This document shows positions 33,925 through 43,510 of a DNA stretch of 49,050 nucleotides, one piece after another. The stretch comes from Treponema sp. Its GTDB lineage: Bacteria; Spirochaetota; Spirochaetia; Treponematales; Breznakiellaceae. A program made the position numbers and the translations under genes. The notes below the pieces were generated by a model, which ran no database searches, was not told the origin of the DNA, and was given only the letters and a program-made list of their open reading frames with translations. The stretch lies in NCBI GenBank assembly GCA_031256635.1, contig JAIRQF010000159.1:1-49050 (forward strand), in the 5' to 3' direction. Positions within the stretch are counted from its first letter, which is position 1. Every line of letters starts with the position of its first letter.

Positions 33925-36039
33925 ATGGATCGAATATCGAAAATTAATGAATTAATTTCCCAAATGACGCTGGAAGAAAAAGTCTCCCAGCTGGTTTACA
34001 CAAGCCCTGCAATAGAGCGGCTTGGAATCCCTGAATATAACTGGTGGAATGAGTGTCTGCATGGAGTCGCAAGAGCGGGAACGGCGACTGTATTTCCCCA
34101 GGCAATCGCGATGGCGGCAACTTTTGATGAAAATCTTGTCAGGGAAATTGCCGAAGCGATCTCTGATGAAGCGCGCGCGAAATATAACGAAGCGATAAAA
34201 CAGGGTAACAGAGGCCAGTATTGGGGGCTTACTTTCTGGACGCCGAATATCAACATTTTCCGTGATCCGCGCTGGGGGAGAGGCCAGGAAACATACGGCG
34301 AAGACCCTTACCTGACAAGCCGTATCGGCACCGCATTGGTAAACGGCCTTCAGGGAGATGATCCTGAAAATTTAAAAACAGCCGCTTGCGCAAAGCATTA
34401 CGCCGTTCATTCAGGCCCGGAAAAAGACCGCCACTCATTCAATGCGATTGTCAGCCGGAAGGATCTCTTTGAAACATACTTACCCGCGTTTAAAGCGCTG
34501 GTTGATGTTGGCGTTGAATCAGTTATGGGCGCTTACAACCGCACTCTTGATGAACCGTGCTGCGCGAGCAATTTTCTTATTAAAGATCTTCTTCGCGGGC
34601 GCTGGAACTTTAAAGGCCATGTTGTCTCCGACTGCTGGGCCATCCGCGATTTTCATGAACACCACAAGGTAACGAATACGCCTGAAGAATCGGCGGCTCT
34701 TGCTCTGAACGCGGGCTGCGATTTAAATTGCGGCTGCACCTACCCGATGCTGACAGTCTCTTTTAAGAAGGGGCTTGTTACAGAGGAAGCAATCAACACC
34801 GCGCTTGAACGTCTTCTGCTTACACGGTTTAAACTTGGGATGTTCGATCCTCCGGGATCAGGTAAATACGATAAACTGGGGCGCGAAGTTATAAACTGCG
34901 AAAAACACAGAAAGCTCGCGCTTAAGGCGGCGCATAAATCCATCGTTTTGCTTAAAAACGACAACAATCTTCTGCCTCTTGACTCAAGTCCGAAAAGAAT
35001 CGGCGTAACAGGGCCGGGCGCCGCCAACGCTCATACTCTATTCGGCAATTATTACGGTATCAGCTCACACTTTATTACCGTGCTTGAAGGGTTAGGTGAC
35101 AAGGTTAAAGACAAGTTCGGTATTAATCTGGAATACAAACAGGGCTGCCTGATGTACTGCGAAAACAGAAAATCTGTTAATTTTGCCGGGATGAGTCCTC
35201 AAACCGCGAATCAGCTTCAAAAAGAAGCGCCTAATGTAACCATTGTTGTAATGGGACTTGACGGCGCAATCGAAGGCGAAGAAGGCGACGCTATCGCTTC
35301 AGATTCAAACGGCGACCGTAATACGATTGAGCTTCCGCAGTGGCAGCTTAATCACCTTAGATTTATCCGCGCAATTGGAAAGAAAGTAATTCTTGTTCTT
35401 ACAGGCGGCAGCGCAATTGCTTTCCCGGAAGATATTGCCGACGCTGTTATTTACGCGTGGTATCCGGGCGAATCAGGTGGTCAGGCTGTAGCGGATATCA
35501 TTTTCGGCGATGTTGTTCCTTCCGGGAAACTTCCTGTTACATTCCCCGCCTCAACTGATCAGCTTCCCGATTATTCTGACTATTCCATGAAGGGCCGCAC
35601 TTACCGTTATATGACAGAAAAGCCGCTCTATCCGTTTGGATTCGGTCTTTCCTATACAAGTTTTAAATTCGATTCCATTGCTCTTTCCTCGTCTTCAATT
35701 TCCGCAGGCGGCTCTGTGAAAGTGACCGTCACAGTCAGCAACAAAGGTAAGTATGACGCCGATGAAGTTGTGCAGATTTATATCGCGAAAGACGGACGAG
35801 GCGAAGATGATCCTGTTGCATCATTGAAAAATTTCCGCCGTGTTTTTATACCCGCAGGTAAGAGTGAAAAAGTTGAGTTTGAACTTTCTTCTTCTGCTTT
35901 TGAAACAGTGAGCGCGCAAGGCGAATACTATCTGGTACCAGGCGTTTATTCGGTTATTGCCGCGGATGCCGCTCCTGTACCAGTTGCCGCAGAGAAAGGA
36001 GCGCCGCAGCCTGTCACCGCCAAAATTACAATCGCGTGA
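33925..36039 (+). CDS. GH3 beta-glycosidase (xylosidase/glucosidase type)
   Basis: The 704-residue enzyme has the two GH3 domains plus a C-terminal fibronectin-III-like domain (about 600-695). The catalytic nucleophile is D236 in GHVVSDCWAI. Substrate-site motifs include WWNECLHGVAR, DPRWGRGQETYGEDPYLTS and KHYAVHSGPEKDRH. These motifs match the beta-xylosidase/arabinofuranosidase-like branch of GH3, though beta-glucosidase activity cannot be excluded. There is no signal peptide, so it should act in the cytoplasm on imported oligosaccharides. CAGGAG stands before the ATG. It faces the arabinan operon tail to tail and completes the set of hemicellulose enzymes. Confidence 0.92.
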   Translation: MDRISKINELISQMTLEEKVSQLVYTSPAIERLGIPEYNWWNECLHGVARAGTATVFPQAIAMAATFDENLVREIAEAISDEARAKYNEAIKQGNRGQYWGLTFWTPNINIFRDPRWGRGQETYGEDPYLTSRIGTALVNGLQGDDPENLKTAACAKHYAVHSGPEKDRHSFNAIVSRKDLFETYLPAFKALVDVGVESVMGAYNRTLDEPCCASNFLIKDLLRGRWNFKGHVVSDCWAIRDFHEHHKVTNTPEESAALALNAGCDLNCGCTYPMLTVSFKKGLVTEEAINTALERLLLTRFKLGMFDPPGSGKYDKLGREVINCEKHRKLALKAAHKSIVLLKNDNNLLPLDSSPKRIGVTGPGAANAHTLFGNYYGISSHFITVLEGLGDKVKDKFGINLEYKQGCLMYCENRKSVNFAGMSPQTANQLQKEAPNVTIVVMGLDGAIEGEEGDAIASDSNGDRNTIELPQWQLNHLRFIRAIGKKVILVLTGGSAIAFPEDIADAVIYAWYPGESGGQAVADIIFGDVVPSGKLPVTFPASTDQLPDYSDYSMKGRTYRYMTEKPLYPFGFGLSYTSFKFDSIALSSSSISAGGSVKVTVTVSNKGKYDADEVVQIYIAKDGRGEDDPVASLKNFRRVFIPAGKSEKVEFELSSSAFETVSAQGEYYLVPGVYSVIAADAAPVPVAAEKGAPQPVTAKITIA

Positions 36040-36073
36040 TGAGTGATAATTTTTATTTATTAAGACAGACAAT

Positions 36074-36098
36074 TAACCCGATTAATTAATTGGTTTTT
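36074..36098. terminator. Possible bidirectional terminator
   Basis: Between the convergent GH3 and GH51 genes, CCGATT and AATTGG pair around an AATT loop, followed by TTTTT on the plus strand and AATTG on the other. The stem is AT-rich and weak. Confidence 0.35.
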
Positions 36099-36099
36099 G

Positions 36100-37584
36100 T
36101 TATAGCTTGAATTTGAATAAATTAAAGGATTTTGGCTCCAGTATCAACTCCGGTTTTTCCACCGCAGCTCCTGAACAGTCCATAAACTTCGGTTTAACCC
36201 TGTCAGGATCATTTAATGTATTTACCGCGGAAAGATCTCCTGACATAACCTGATGTTCAGCTAACACTGCTCTGCCGAAAGATCGCATGTCAAGTTCCAG
36301 ACACTGCCTCTCGCCGGATATATTGGCGCAAATTAAATTGATTTCTTTTTTCTCTTCATTCAGGACAACGGCATTTGGAATTGCCGTTACTTCGCCGTAA
36401 GATTTGCTTTCCAGAACGGGCGTTTTTCCCATTGTTTTAAGTACGGTTCCAAGGCAATTGTTAGCTGCCATCGCAAACGGGAAAAATGTTGTCTGCCTTA
36501 CAGCCTTGCCGCCTTTTTCCGTAAATATCGGCGCGATAACATTTACCATCTGCGCAAGACATGCGATGCGAACCCTGTCTGAGTTGTTAATCAATGTGCA
36601 TAACAGCGCGCCGAATGAAATCGCGTCAAGAAGCGAGTAGTTGTCTTCCAGAATGTGGGGCGCGAATTCCCACTGTTTCAGCTGTGTCTTCGCCTGATAC
36701 CATATGTTCCATTCATCAAAGGAGAGCATCATGGTTTTTTTGGAACGTTTCAGCGCTTTGACATAATCCGCTGTCGCCGCGATTGTTTTTATAAAACCGT
36801 CCATCTCGTGAAAAGACGCAAGAAAATCAATTTCGTCCCCGTGGTTTTCGTAATACCTGTGCAGTGAAATATAATCAACTTTGTCGTATACATATTCCAG
36901 CACCAGACGATCCCATTCCGGGTATGTAGGCAGAGTTGATGTCGCGCTGCCGCATACGCAAAGCTCAATGGAGGGATCCGCCCACTTCATAATCTTTGCG
37001 GTTTCCAGCGCTTTTTTTCCGTAATCGTGAGCGTCAAGATGGCAGATCTGCCATGGGCCGTCCATTTCGTTTCCCACGCACCATAGTTTTATATTATGAG
37101 GATCTTTGTGTCCGTTTTTAATCCGTAAATCGGAGTAGTATGTGCCTCCGGGAAAGTTTGCGTATTCTACCATATAACCCGCATCCTGCGGGCTGCCTGT
37201 CCCCATATTGACCGCGTACATTACTTCGCTGCCCACGGATTTTGCGTAATCGCAGAATTCATCCATGCCGATTTCATTCGGCTCTATGGAACACCACGCG
37301 TAATCAAGGCGTTTGGGACGCTCTGCGCGCGGCCCGATTCCGTCAAGCCAATTGTATCCTGAAACAAAATTGCCGCCGGGATAACGTAAAGCGCCGAAGC
37401 CAAGTTCGCGCACCAAAGCGCGCACATCTTCGCGAAATCCGTTTTTATCCGCGGTTGGGTGCCCTGGTTCATAAATTCCTTCGTAGATGCACCTTCCAAG
37501 GTGCTCAACAAATGTTGAATAAAGGCGCTTTCCCAATGACGCGATTTTATAATCTTTATCCAGCAGCAGTTTTGTTTTATTCAT
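36100..37584 (-). CDS. abfA: GH51 alpha-L-arabinofuranosidase
   Basis: The 494-residue enzyme removes terminal arabinofuranose from arabino-oligosaccharides. The acid/base is E173 in CVGNEMDGPWQ and the nucleophile E291 in SFDEWNIW; FGALRYPGGNFVSGYNW near residue 65-80 is the family signature. The C-terminal beta domain ends the protein, and the length is typical. There is no signal peptide, so it is cytoplasmic. AAGGAG precedes the ATG. It is the last gene of the minus-strand arabinan operon, 26 bases after the GH43 gene. Its position downstream of an importer and a surface GH43 supports arabinan as the substrate. Confidence 0.93.
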   Translation of the reverse strand: MNKTKLLLDKDYKIASLGKRLYSTFVEHLGRCIYEGIYEPGHPTADKNGFREDVRALVRELGFGALRYPGGNFVSGYNWLDGIGPRAERPKRLDYAWCSIEPNEIGMDEFCDYAKSVGSEVMYAVNMGTGSPQDAGYMVEYANFPGGTYYSDLRIKNGHKDPHNIKLWCVGNEMDGPWQICHLDAHDYGKKALETAKIMKWADPSIELCVCGSATSTLPTYPEWDRLVLEYVYDKVDYISLHRYYENHGDEIDFLASFHEMDGFIKTIAATADYVKALKRSKKTMMLSFDEWNIWYQAKTQLKQWEFAPHILEDNYSLLDAISFGALLCTLINNSDRVRIACLAQMVNVIAPIFTEKGGKAVRQTTFFPFAMAANNCLGTVLKTMGKTPVLESKSYGEVTAIPNAVVLNEEKKEINLICANISGERQCLELDMRSFGRAVLAEHQVMSGDLSAVNTLNDPDRVKPKFMDCSGAAVEKPELILEPKSFNLFKFKL

Positions 37585-37610
37585 GTATTTACTCCTTAAC
37601 CAGCTTCATT

Positions 37611-39137
37611 TTATTTAACGGCGGCGCCTGCGCCCCAAAGGGCAATGCCGTTCGCGGACAGCGCTGTAAATGCCTGCACCCATTGCTTTTTTTCTTCATC
37701 ATAACAGCGCAGGAACACGCCCTTGTAAAGCACCCCGTCCATTGTTATATACACTGTTTTGCCGTCGCTTTTCAATTCCCATGTTCCGCTTGAGTCATGC
37801 GGGCCTTCCATTTTTCCGTTATCTGAAAATTTATATTCGACGGATTTTACCGGCATTGTATTGTTAACCTTTCCGTGATTAATCAGTTTCCATGTGCCGG
37901 GTATGCCTGCGGGGCTGAAGCTGCGGATTGTTCCGCCGTCATAACGGAAAGGAGACGCGACAAACCAGCCGTCTTCATTTAAAAACATTTCGCATACGCG
38001 CGCTTCGTGATATTCTCCGCGGCCGCTGAAGCGTTGGTGATAAATTAAGAAATATTTTTCTGTATCTGAATCATGATAGACGCTATTATGACCCGGCGAT
38101 AAATATTCTATGCTGAGCGAAGGTGTTTCACCGGGAATATTTTCATATTTATAGCTGCCCATTATTTTTACACCGTAGTTATAATGTACTGTATGCATCA
38201 AGTCCTGACTCATATCGCTTCCGGGGCGCTCTGCGTCTTCATACGGGCCTGTAGGACTTCGGGAACGGAATACTCTCATGTTATATCCGCCGTTTGCAGC
38301 TAACCCGCCGTAGGAAACAAACAGATAATAATATTGAGTTTCCGGGCTGTAAATTATATACGGGCCTTCTATCGAAGAATGACTGTTACGGATTAGTTTT
38401 TTTCCGTAACCTGCGTTTTCCGCGTTAATCATTGAGTCTTCTTTTAACAACCCTGTCTGTGGATTTAATTCGTAGATAAAAATTCCGCCGCTCCATGAAC
38501 CGTAAACAAGATAGAAATTCCCGCCGTCTTTATCAAAAAACGCCTGAGGGTCTATGCAGTTCGGAAACATTGACATATGCCATCTTGATGTGCCGTCAGG
38601 CGACATGCTGTTATCGGCGGCTTCGCCTGAACGGACAATAAGCCCCTGCGTTATATAAGGGCCTTCAATGTTATCTGCAATGGAAAGCCCGATCGCGCTG
38701 CAGTACCATGAGGATGTCATGCAGTAATACTGAAAAAATCTACCGTCCGGCATCCTGTGTATGTCACCTGCGTAAAAACTTATCGGAAACTGCGAGCCGC
38801 GCATTACATCCGTAATCTGAGACTGTACTGTCTGCACCGCCGCGTCAGGATTATCCTGCGGATAAAAACTGTTGGGTACGCCTTTCCAGTCCTGTGTTAC
38901 CTGAACCCAGTTTATAAAATCCGCCGTTTTTGCCGCGGCAAGATGCGACCCCATCACATAAAATTCATTATTCCCTGAAAGAAAAACCGAAGGGTCATGC
39001 ACGCTTACGGCCGTATACTCAGGTGCCGGAGGATCGTTATATTTTTCCTTTGCTCCCGGCATAACCGGTTTGGATTCGCCGCAAGAAACTACAGACACTG
39101 CCACAAGGGTTAACAATAACGGCATTACTTTTATCAC
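37611..39137 (-). CDS. GH43 lipoprotein, probable endo-arabinanase
   Basis: The protein has a lipoprotein signal with cysteine C19 in VAVSVVSC, so it is anchored outside the cytoplasmic membrane. The GH43 five-bladed propeller has base D48 in VHDPSVF and acid E257 in SSIEGPYI. A lipocalin-like C-terminal domain (from about GTWKLINHGKVNN to GVFLRCYDEEKKQW) is typical of the arabinanase branch with a GH43 C-terminal domain. It probably cuts alpha-1,5-arabinan. The frame is open to an ATG at 39203, which overlaps the permease gene and gives no signal peptide at the N-terminus. I chose the GTG at 39137, just behind GAGGAG, which gives a standard lipoprotein leader of 508 residues. Confidence 0.85.
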   Translation of the reverse strand: MIKVMPLLLTLVAVSVVSCGESKPVMPGAKEKYNDPPAPEYTAVSVHDPSVFLSGNNEFYVMGSHLAAAKTADFINWVQVTQDWKGVPNSFYPQDNPDAAVQTVQSQITDVMRGSQFPISFYAGDIHRMPDGRFFQYYCMTSSWYCSAIGLSIADNIEGPYITQGLIVRSGEAADNSMSPDGTSRWHMSMFPNCIDPQAFFDKDGGNFYLVYGSWSGGIFIYELNPQTGLLKEDSMINAENAGYGKKLIRNSHSSIEGPYIIYSPETQYYYLFVSYGGLAANGGYNMRVFRSRSPTGPYEDAERPGSDMSQDLMHTVHYNYGVKIMGSYKYENIPGETPSLSIEYLSPGHNSVYHDSDTEKYFLIYHQRFSGRGEYHEARVCEMFLNEDGWFVASPFRYDGGTIRSFSPAGIPGTWKLINHGKVNNTMPVKSVEYKFSDNGKMEGPHDSSGTWELKSDGKTVYITMDGVLYKGVFLRCYDEEKKQWVQAFTALSANGIALWGAGAAVK

Positions 39138-39146
39138 TTTCTCCTC

Positions 39147-39159
39147 GTCGAACAAGTCC
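39147..39159 (-). repeat. 13-base match to the structured element at 14791-14840
   Basis: On the minus strand this reads GGACTTGTTCGAC, identical to 14790-14802. It overlaps the start region of the GH43 gene, just before its GAGGAG ribosome site. Confidence 0.4.
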
Positions 39160-39160
39160 G

Positions 39161-39997
39161 TTATTCTTTTACAGCGGAAACCATTACCGACTGGATTATC
39201 CACCTTTGGAAAATTCCGTAAATTATCAATACCGGTACAAGCAATATCACGGATCCCGCCATCATCCGGGGGACATGGGTGTCAATCGCGTATTGCGCGT
39301 TAAATTTCGCGATCATAACCGTAACCGGCTCCCAGATTTGCTGCCTGATAAAAATTACCGGCGCAAGATAATCGTTCCATGACGCGATAAACCATAAGAC
39401 CGCGTGAGCCGCAAGAGCCGGAGCTACAAGCTGAATTATTATTTTATAGTATATCTGGAAATAATTACACCCGTCAATTTTTGCGGCTTCAACAAGCGAA
39501 TCCGGAATATTGATCATATACTGCCGCAGAAAAAAGATCATTAAAACATTTCCTGTTAATTTTGGCAGTATTAGCGGCAGGGGAGTGTTTAAAATCTGCA
39601 TGCTGCTGAACAGCACAAACTGCGGAATCATAATCGCCGGGAAAGGAACCATAATGGACGATAAAAGCACCAGAAATACTATATTACGGCCCTTAAACCG
39701 GATTTTTGACAGCGCGAACGCCGCCATTACAGAAACAAGAGCGCCTACGATAACAGGCGGGATCGAATATAAAATAGTGTTCAAAAATCCGCGCAGCAGT
39801 GGTATTTGAGACCATATTTGCACATAACTTGAAAAATCCCAAATCTGCGGCAACAGTCCGGCAAGGTATATATGCAGTTTCGGTTTTAACGAAGTAAAGA
39901 TCATCCAGACAAACGGGTAAAGCATAATCACAGATCCGGCAAGAAGAAAAGCAAATACCAGTATATGCGCGCTTAATTGTATTTTTTTCGCATTCAT
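39161..39997 (-). CDS. Sugar ABC transporter permease (MalG type)
   Basis: The 278-residue protein has about six membrane helices and the permease EAA loop VEAAKIDGCNYFQIYYKIII (about 180-200), which docks the ATPase. It belongs to the CUT1 carbohydrate family (MalG/AraQ-like). The ATG overlaps the stop of the upstream permease as TAATG, so the two are translated together as a heterodimer. With the binding lipoprotein and GH51/GH43 it most likely imports arabino-oligosaccharides. It has no adjacent ATPase. Confidence 0.9.
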   Translation of the reverse strand: MNAKKIQLSAHILVFAFLLAGSVIMLYPFVWMIFTSLKPKLHIYLAGLLPQIWDFSSYVQIWSQIPLLRGFLNTILYSIPPVIVGALVSVMAAFALSKIRFKGRNIVFLVLLSSIMVPFPAIMIPQFVLFSSMQILNTPLPLILPKLTGNVLMIFFLRQYMINIPDSLVEAAKIDGCNYFQIYYKIIIQLVAPALAAHAVLWFIASWNDYLAPVIFIRQQIWEPVTVMIAKFNAQYAIDTHVPRMMAGSVILLVPVLIIYGIFQRWIIQSVMVSAVKE

Positions 39998-40893
39998 TAT
40001 TTGCTCCCCTTAAGATAAAACCGCATTTGTACCGCCGTAACAATAAATACGATGAAGCTGAGTATAACCGCAAGCGCGGATCCGTAACCTGCGCGGGTAT
40101 GGCGGAAGGTATGATCGTAAAGATAAATTACCGTACTGAACGTACTGTTCGCGGGTCCGTTGTTTGTAAACATAAGGCGCGGTTCCACGTAAATCTGCGC
40201 ACCGCCGATAATTCCTGTGACTATCATATAAAATGTAACAGGCATTAAAAGTGGAAAAGTTATTTTCGCGAATATGTCAAATGAATTGGCTCCGTCAATC
40301 CTTGCGGCTTCATAAAGAGTAGGCGGAATCCCCTGCATCCCCGCGATATACAAAATGATGGTCCCGCCAAGACCTTTCCACACATTCATGATGATGATAA
40401 CCCATTTTGTCCATCGCGGGTCGGAAAGCCATATCGGCGGATTTTTTATTCCGAGAGCCTGAAGAAAAACATTAATAGTGCCGCCGTCTGTCATAAAGAG
40501 GCGCTGAAATACAAAGCTGATTGCCACTACGCTTGTAACAACCGGAACATAATAAATAACTCTGAAGATTGTTTCGCCGGGTGTCCCGCGGTTCATTAGC
40601 GCGGCCAGAAAGAGCGATAAAGCAATGCCGATGGGAATGCCAAGCATGTAAAAAAAAGTATTATAAAGACTGGCCCAGAACAGTTCATTACTGAACATAT
40701 CTGTATAATTCTTCAAACCAATCCATCTTGCCTTGAATACCGACAGTCCCAGCGGCCAGTTTGTAAAACTCGCGTAAAGCGTCATTAAGTAGGGAATGAC
40801 GACAAAAATCGCCATTCCCAATAGCGGAATCGCTACAAACGCATACCCCCACAGATTATCGGTTAACCGAATCCGATTTGTATGCTGCTTCAT
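39997..40893 (-). CDS. Sugar ABC transporter permease (MalF/UgpA type)
   Basis: The 298-residue membrane protein has about six helices and the EAA loop YEAARIDGANSFDIFAKITF (about 205-225). It is the MalF/AraP-like half of a CUT1 importer. It starts four bases after the stop of the binding-protein gene and overlaps the next permease by one base. The partner ATPase is not in the window. Confidence 0.92.
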   Translation of the reverse strand: MKQHTNRIRLTDNLWGYAFVAIPLLGMAIFVVIPYLMTLYASFTNWPLGLSVFKARWIGLKNYTDMFSNELFWASLYNTFFYMLGIPIGIALSLFLAALMNRGTPGETIFRVIYYVPVVTSVVAISFVFQRLFMTDGGTINVFLQALGIKNPPIWLSDPRWTKWVIIIMNVWKGLGGTIILYIAGMQGIPPTLYEAARIDGANSFDIFAKITFPLLMPVTFYMIVTGIIGGAQIYVEPRLMFTNNGPANSTFSTVIYLYDHTFRHTRAGYGSALAVILSFIVFIVTAVQMRFYLKGSK

Positions 40894-40897
40894 TAAA

Positions 40898-42379
40898 TCA
40901 CCTGTTTGGGTTCATAGCGCGTTGATCGGCGATTGCTTCATCCAAAAGCCTCTGCGCGGTTGCCTGAATGCTCCTTAAATAAGCGGACGCGCTGATCGGA
41001 GTATTGCCGTTGTTGATATTTTCATGGTATGCCCATACGCCGCCGGCTCCGGGGATAAATGCCTGTGAGTGCCACAGATCGTTAAATGTAAGCGACGTCG
41101 GTACGCGTTTTCCGTTCTGTCCTGAAAGCATGTTGATAAATACAACGCGTCCCGGCGGATAATATCTGCTGTCTGAAAGATATTCGCCGCGCGCCATACT
41201 GACAATGTTTGGAACCTGTCCGCCTCTTAACGCGATAAAGCGCTGTACTTCCTCATCGGCGCTGAGAATAAACGCAAGTTTCGCGGCAAGCTCTTTATTT
41301 TTTGACTGTGCTGATACCGCGTAACCGATTGAGTCTACCCTGCCGAACCATTTATCCTGTCTTTGCTCAATTGGAAGGCTTCTGTATCTGTCGCTGATCG
41401 GCCACGGAGCAACGTCAAAATCAAACCATGCCCTGTTCGGGTTGATTACGGCGTCTGTAGTAATTGCCTGGAAAGCGCCGACATCCCATGTTCCGCATGG
41501 GAAATAAGCGACGCGGCCGGCAAGGAATTTTAAGTAGCCGGAAATTTCATCGACAGATGAACCTGAACCGCCTAGTTCCACTATTTTCATGAAGCCTTCA
41601 TATCCCTCAATGAATCCCGGGGAGTCATATAATACTCTTGTATTGGTCGAGTCAAGATACTCACCGCCCGCTCCCCATATGAAGGGTTGCAGGGTAAAAT
41701 CTTCCCAAAGGTGCGTACCGTAAACCTGAGTTCCGCCTGATGTCGCGGGAAGTGATGTGTCATTAAATGTTAAGACGCGGCAAAGCTCGGCAAATTCGGT
41801 GAATGTGAACACAGGCAAATTGCCTCTTGAATCAATTTCCGGGAAAAACGGCAAGGTTCCGTTATTAACAAGCGCCTGAATCTGCGGACGGCGTTTTTCG
41901 ATAATCGCTTTGTTCACAGTCATTGATACGGCCGAGAAATCCTTCGGCAGCGCGTAAATATTGCCTCTTCCCAGGGTATCCGAAGCTGAGTCATAACGGT
42001 AAAGATCCAGAGAGTCCTGCCAGATAGTGCTGAGAGTAGATGCGTCAAGCAGGTTATTTAATGGCTCAATTTTGCCTGTCCAGACACGGCGTCTGATATC
42101 AGGAATGCCCAAATAGAAAACATCAGGCGCCTGATTCGCGCTGAGCGAAGCTTCAAGTTCCGGCCAATACTGATCTCCGGCGACGCGGAAATCTACTGTT
42201 ACATTATTGGCTTCCTCGAATCTTTTGATAACTTCCCGGTACATCACCTGTTCGTGTTCCTGCGCGAATACACTTACGGTCAGTACAGGTTTTCCGGTTT
42301 CCTTTTTACAGCCGGTAACAAACGCCAACATACAAAAACACATTACCAGCAGCAGTGAAAGCTGTAATAACTTTCTCAT
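40898..42379 (-). CDS. Sugar ABC transporter solute-binding lipoprotein
   Basis: The 493-residue protein has a lipoprotein signal ending at C24 (FVTGCKK) and belongs to family-1 extracellular sugar-binding proteins, with the usual hinge elements such as APDVFYLGIPDIRRR and FAELCRVLTFN. It captures oligosaccharides for the two permeases that follow immediately. CAGGAGG precedes the ATG. It is the first transport gene of the operon, with its own promoter and a perfect inverted repeat upstream. The predicted substrate, arabino-oligosaccharide, comes from the neighbouring GH43 and GH51 genes, not from its sequence. Confidence 0.93.
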   Translation of the reverse strand: MRKLLQLSLLLVMCFCMLAFVTGCKKETGKPVLTVSVFAQEHEQVMYREVIKRFEEANNVTVDFRVAGDQYWPELEASLSANQAPDVFYLGIPDIRRRVWTGKIEPLNNLLDASTLSTIWQDSLDLYRYDSASDTLGRGNIYALPKDFSAVSMTVNKAIIEKRRPQIQALVNNGTLPFFPEIDSRGNLPVFTFTEFAELCRVLTFNDTSLPATSGGTQVYGTHLWEDFTLQPFIWGAGGEYLDSTNTRVLYDSPGFIEGYEGFMKIVELGGSGSSVDEISGYLKFLAGRVAYFPCGTWDVGAFQAITTDAVINPNRAWFDFDVAPWPISDRYRSLPIEQRQDKWFGRVDSIGYAVSAQSKNKELAAKLAFILSADEEVQRFIALRGGQVPNIVSMARGEYLSDSRYYPPGRVVFINMLSGQNGKRVPTSLTFNDLWHSQAFIPGAGGVWAYHENINNGNTPISASAYLRSIQATAQRLLDEAIADQRAMNPNR

Positions 42380-42424
42380 ATCTCCTCCTGAATTTATTTA
42401 TTTGAGCGTAATACCCATTTGGCT

Positions 42425-42454
42425 ATTCTATATCAGGATTAATTTATATGTCAA
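42425..42454 (-). promoter_or_regulatory. Promoter of the arabinan-uptake operon
   Basis: On the minus strand TTGACA (42449-42454) is followed after 18 bases by TAGAAT (42425-42430), or after 16 bases by TATAGA. It lies about 45 bases before the binding-protein start codon and downstream of the inverted repeat at 42473-42501. Confidence 0.6.
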
Positions 42455-42472
42455 GAATGTTAATAAAAAATA

Positions 42473-42501
42473 TTTATATATCAAATACATTGATATATAA
42501 A
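42473..42501. promoter_or_regulatory. Perfect 12-5-12 inverted repeat (operator or terminator)
   Basis: TTTATATATCAA and TTGATATATAAA flank five bases with no mismatch. It abuts the stop codon of the regulator gene and lies about 20 bases upstream of the -35 box of the binding-protein operon. Size and symmetry suit a winged-helix (ArsR-type) operator. On the minus strand it is followed by TATTTTTTATT, so it could also act as a weak terminator of the regulator transcript. Confidence 0.6.
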
Positions 42502-43443
42502 TCAGGAATTATCTGGGTATAATTTTAAAATAATATCCTGATCATAATCTCCAAAACCTTTTCCGAAAATGTTAATACCGCCTGAATGTGTTGCTTTTTC
42601 CGCTATCCCTATTCTGACTTTTATGGAATGGTGTTTATCCAGATTAAGATCGTACAGCTTTACTTCGGATACCTGCCGCCTGTCAATGAAGGTTCCTTTA
42701 TCAGTTACTTCCCATGTTGTAAGAATGCCGTATTGAGAACCTTCCAGCTTCCAAAATGACGGCGTTAGTTTGCCTCTTCTGTCGCCGAAATCACCCGGAG
42801 ATGTCCAGACGCCGATCTCTTTTTCATTAATGCAGATTGATATATCCGAAAGCCACTTGCAATTTGTTCCCGGTGTTTCAGAACTCATTTCAAGAGAAAG
42901 CTCCAGCCGTTTTATGCTCCCTTTTTCCATGTACAGCGAATTATTTGGGAATTTATATTCCACATAGCCTTTTCCAAACCAGACAAGAGCCGCGTTTATT
43001 CGTTCCGGTGAATAAAATGTGCTAGGCACATCAAGAAACCCGATTATACTTTCCCTGCTGCACAGACCGCACGGTGTTGAAACATTATACGAAGTAAAAA
43101 GCCCGACAGGCATTTCCACCTCGACCATTTTATTTTCTTTTGTAATGTTTGGAGGAGTGAATGTGACCAATAACTCATTATATCTGGCTTTACAGCGTTT
43201 TTGACCGCCTTTAACTCCGTTTGCGTTGTAGCTGTTTATCAGTCCTGCCTCTTCCAGCGCAAGTATGCTTGTTGTTACAGTAGACTGCGGTATACCCAGC
43301 TCCCGGGCGATTTCCGTTACGTTTAATTCATGATTTTGCAGTAATTCCAGTATCCGCACTCTCACTTCTGTTCCAAGAACTTTAAGAACGTGATAATCTC
43401 TGGATATATCAACAATCAAAGTATGATTTTCATTTTGCTTCAT
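42502..43443 (-). CDS. ArsR-like winged-helix regulator with large sensor domain
   Basis: The 313-residue protein has an N-terminal winged helix (about 20-90): LKVLGTEVRVRILELLQNHE, then NVTEIARELGIPQSTVTTSI and LEEAGLINSY. The 220-residue C-terminal part is beta-rich, starts with a short CGLC motif and ends LYPDNS; it could bind an effector. Architecture and length fit the COG4189-type predicted regulators, often beside carbohydrate genes in spirochetes and Firmicutes. It sits at the head of the arabinan operon on the same strand and is divergent from GH5, with a palindrome just after its stop, so it probably controls one or both sides. Confidence 0.8.
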   Translation of the reverse strand: MKQNENHTLIVDISRDYHVLKVLGTEVRVRILELLQNHELNVTEIARELGIPQSTVTTSILALEEAGLINSYNANGVKGGQKRCKARYNELLVTFTPPNITKENKMVEVEMPVGLFTSYNVSTPCGLCSRESIIGFLDVPSTFYSPERINAALVWFGKGYVEYKFPNNSLYMEKGSIKRLELSLEMSSETPGTNCKWLSDISICINEKEIGVWTSPGDFGDRRGKLTPSFWKLEGSQYGILTTWEVTDKGTFIDRRQVSEVKLYDLNLDKHHSIKVRIGIAEKATHSGGINIFGKGFGDYDQDIILKLYPDNS

Positions 43444-43510
43444 TTCCGTATCCTGTTATAAATTCCATTTTACATTTATAATATAATATCATTTTGATTT
43501 GGAGAATGTC

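Noticed and set aside
39137-39203. Start of the GH43 gene at the ATG 39203
   Set aside because: It would overlap the permease gene and put 22 charged residues before the lipoprotein signal; the GTG at 39137 follows a GAGGAG site.
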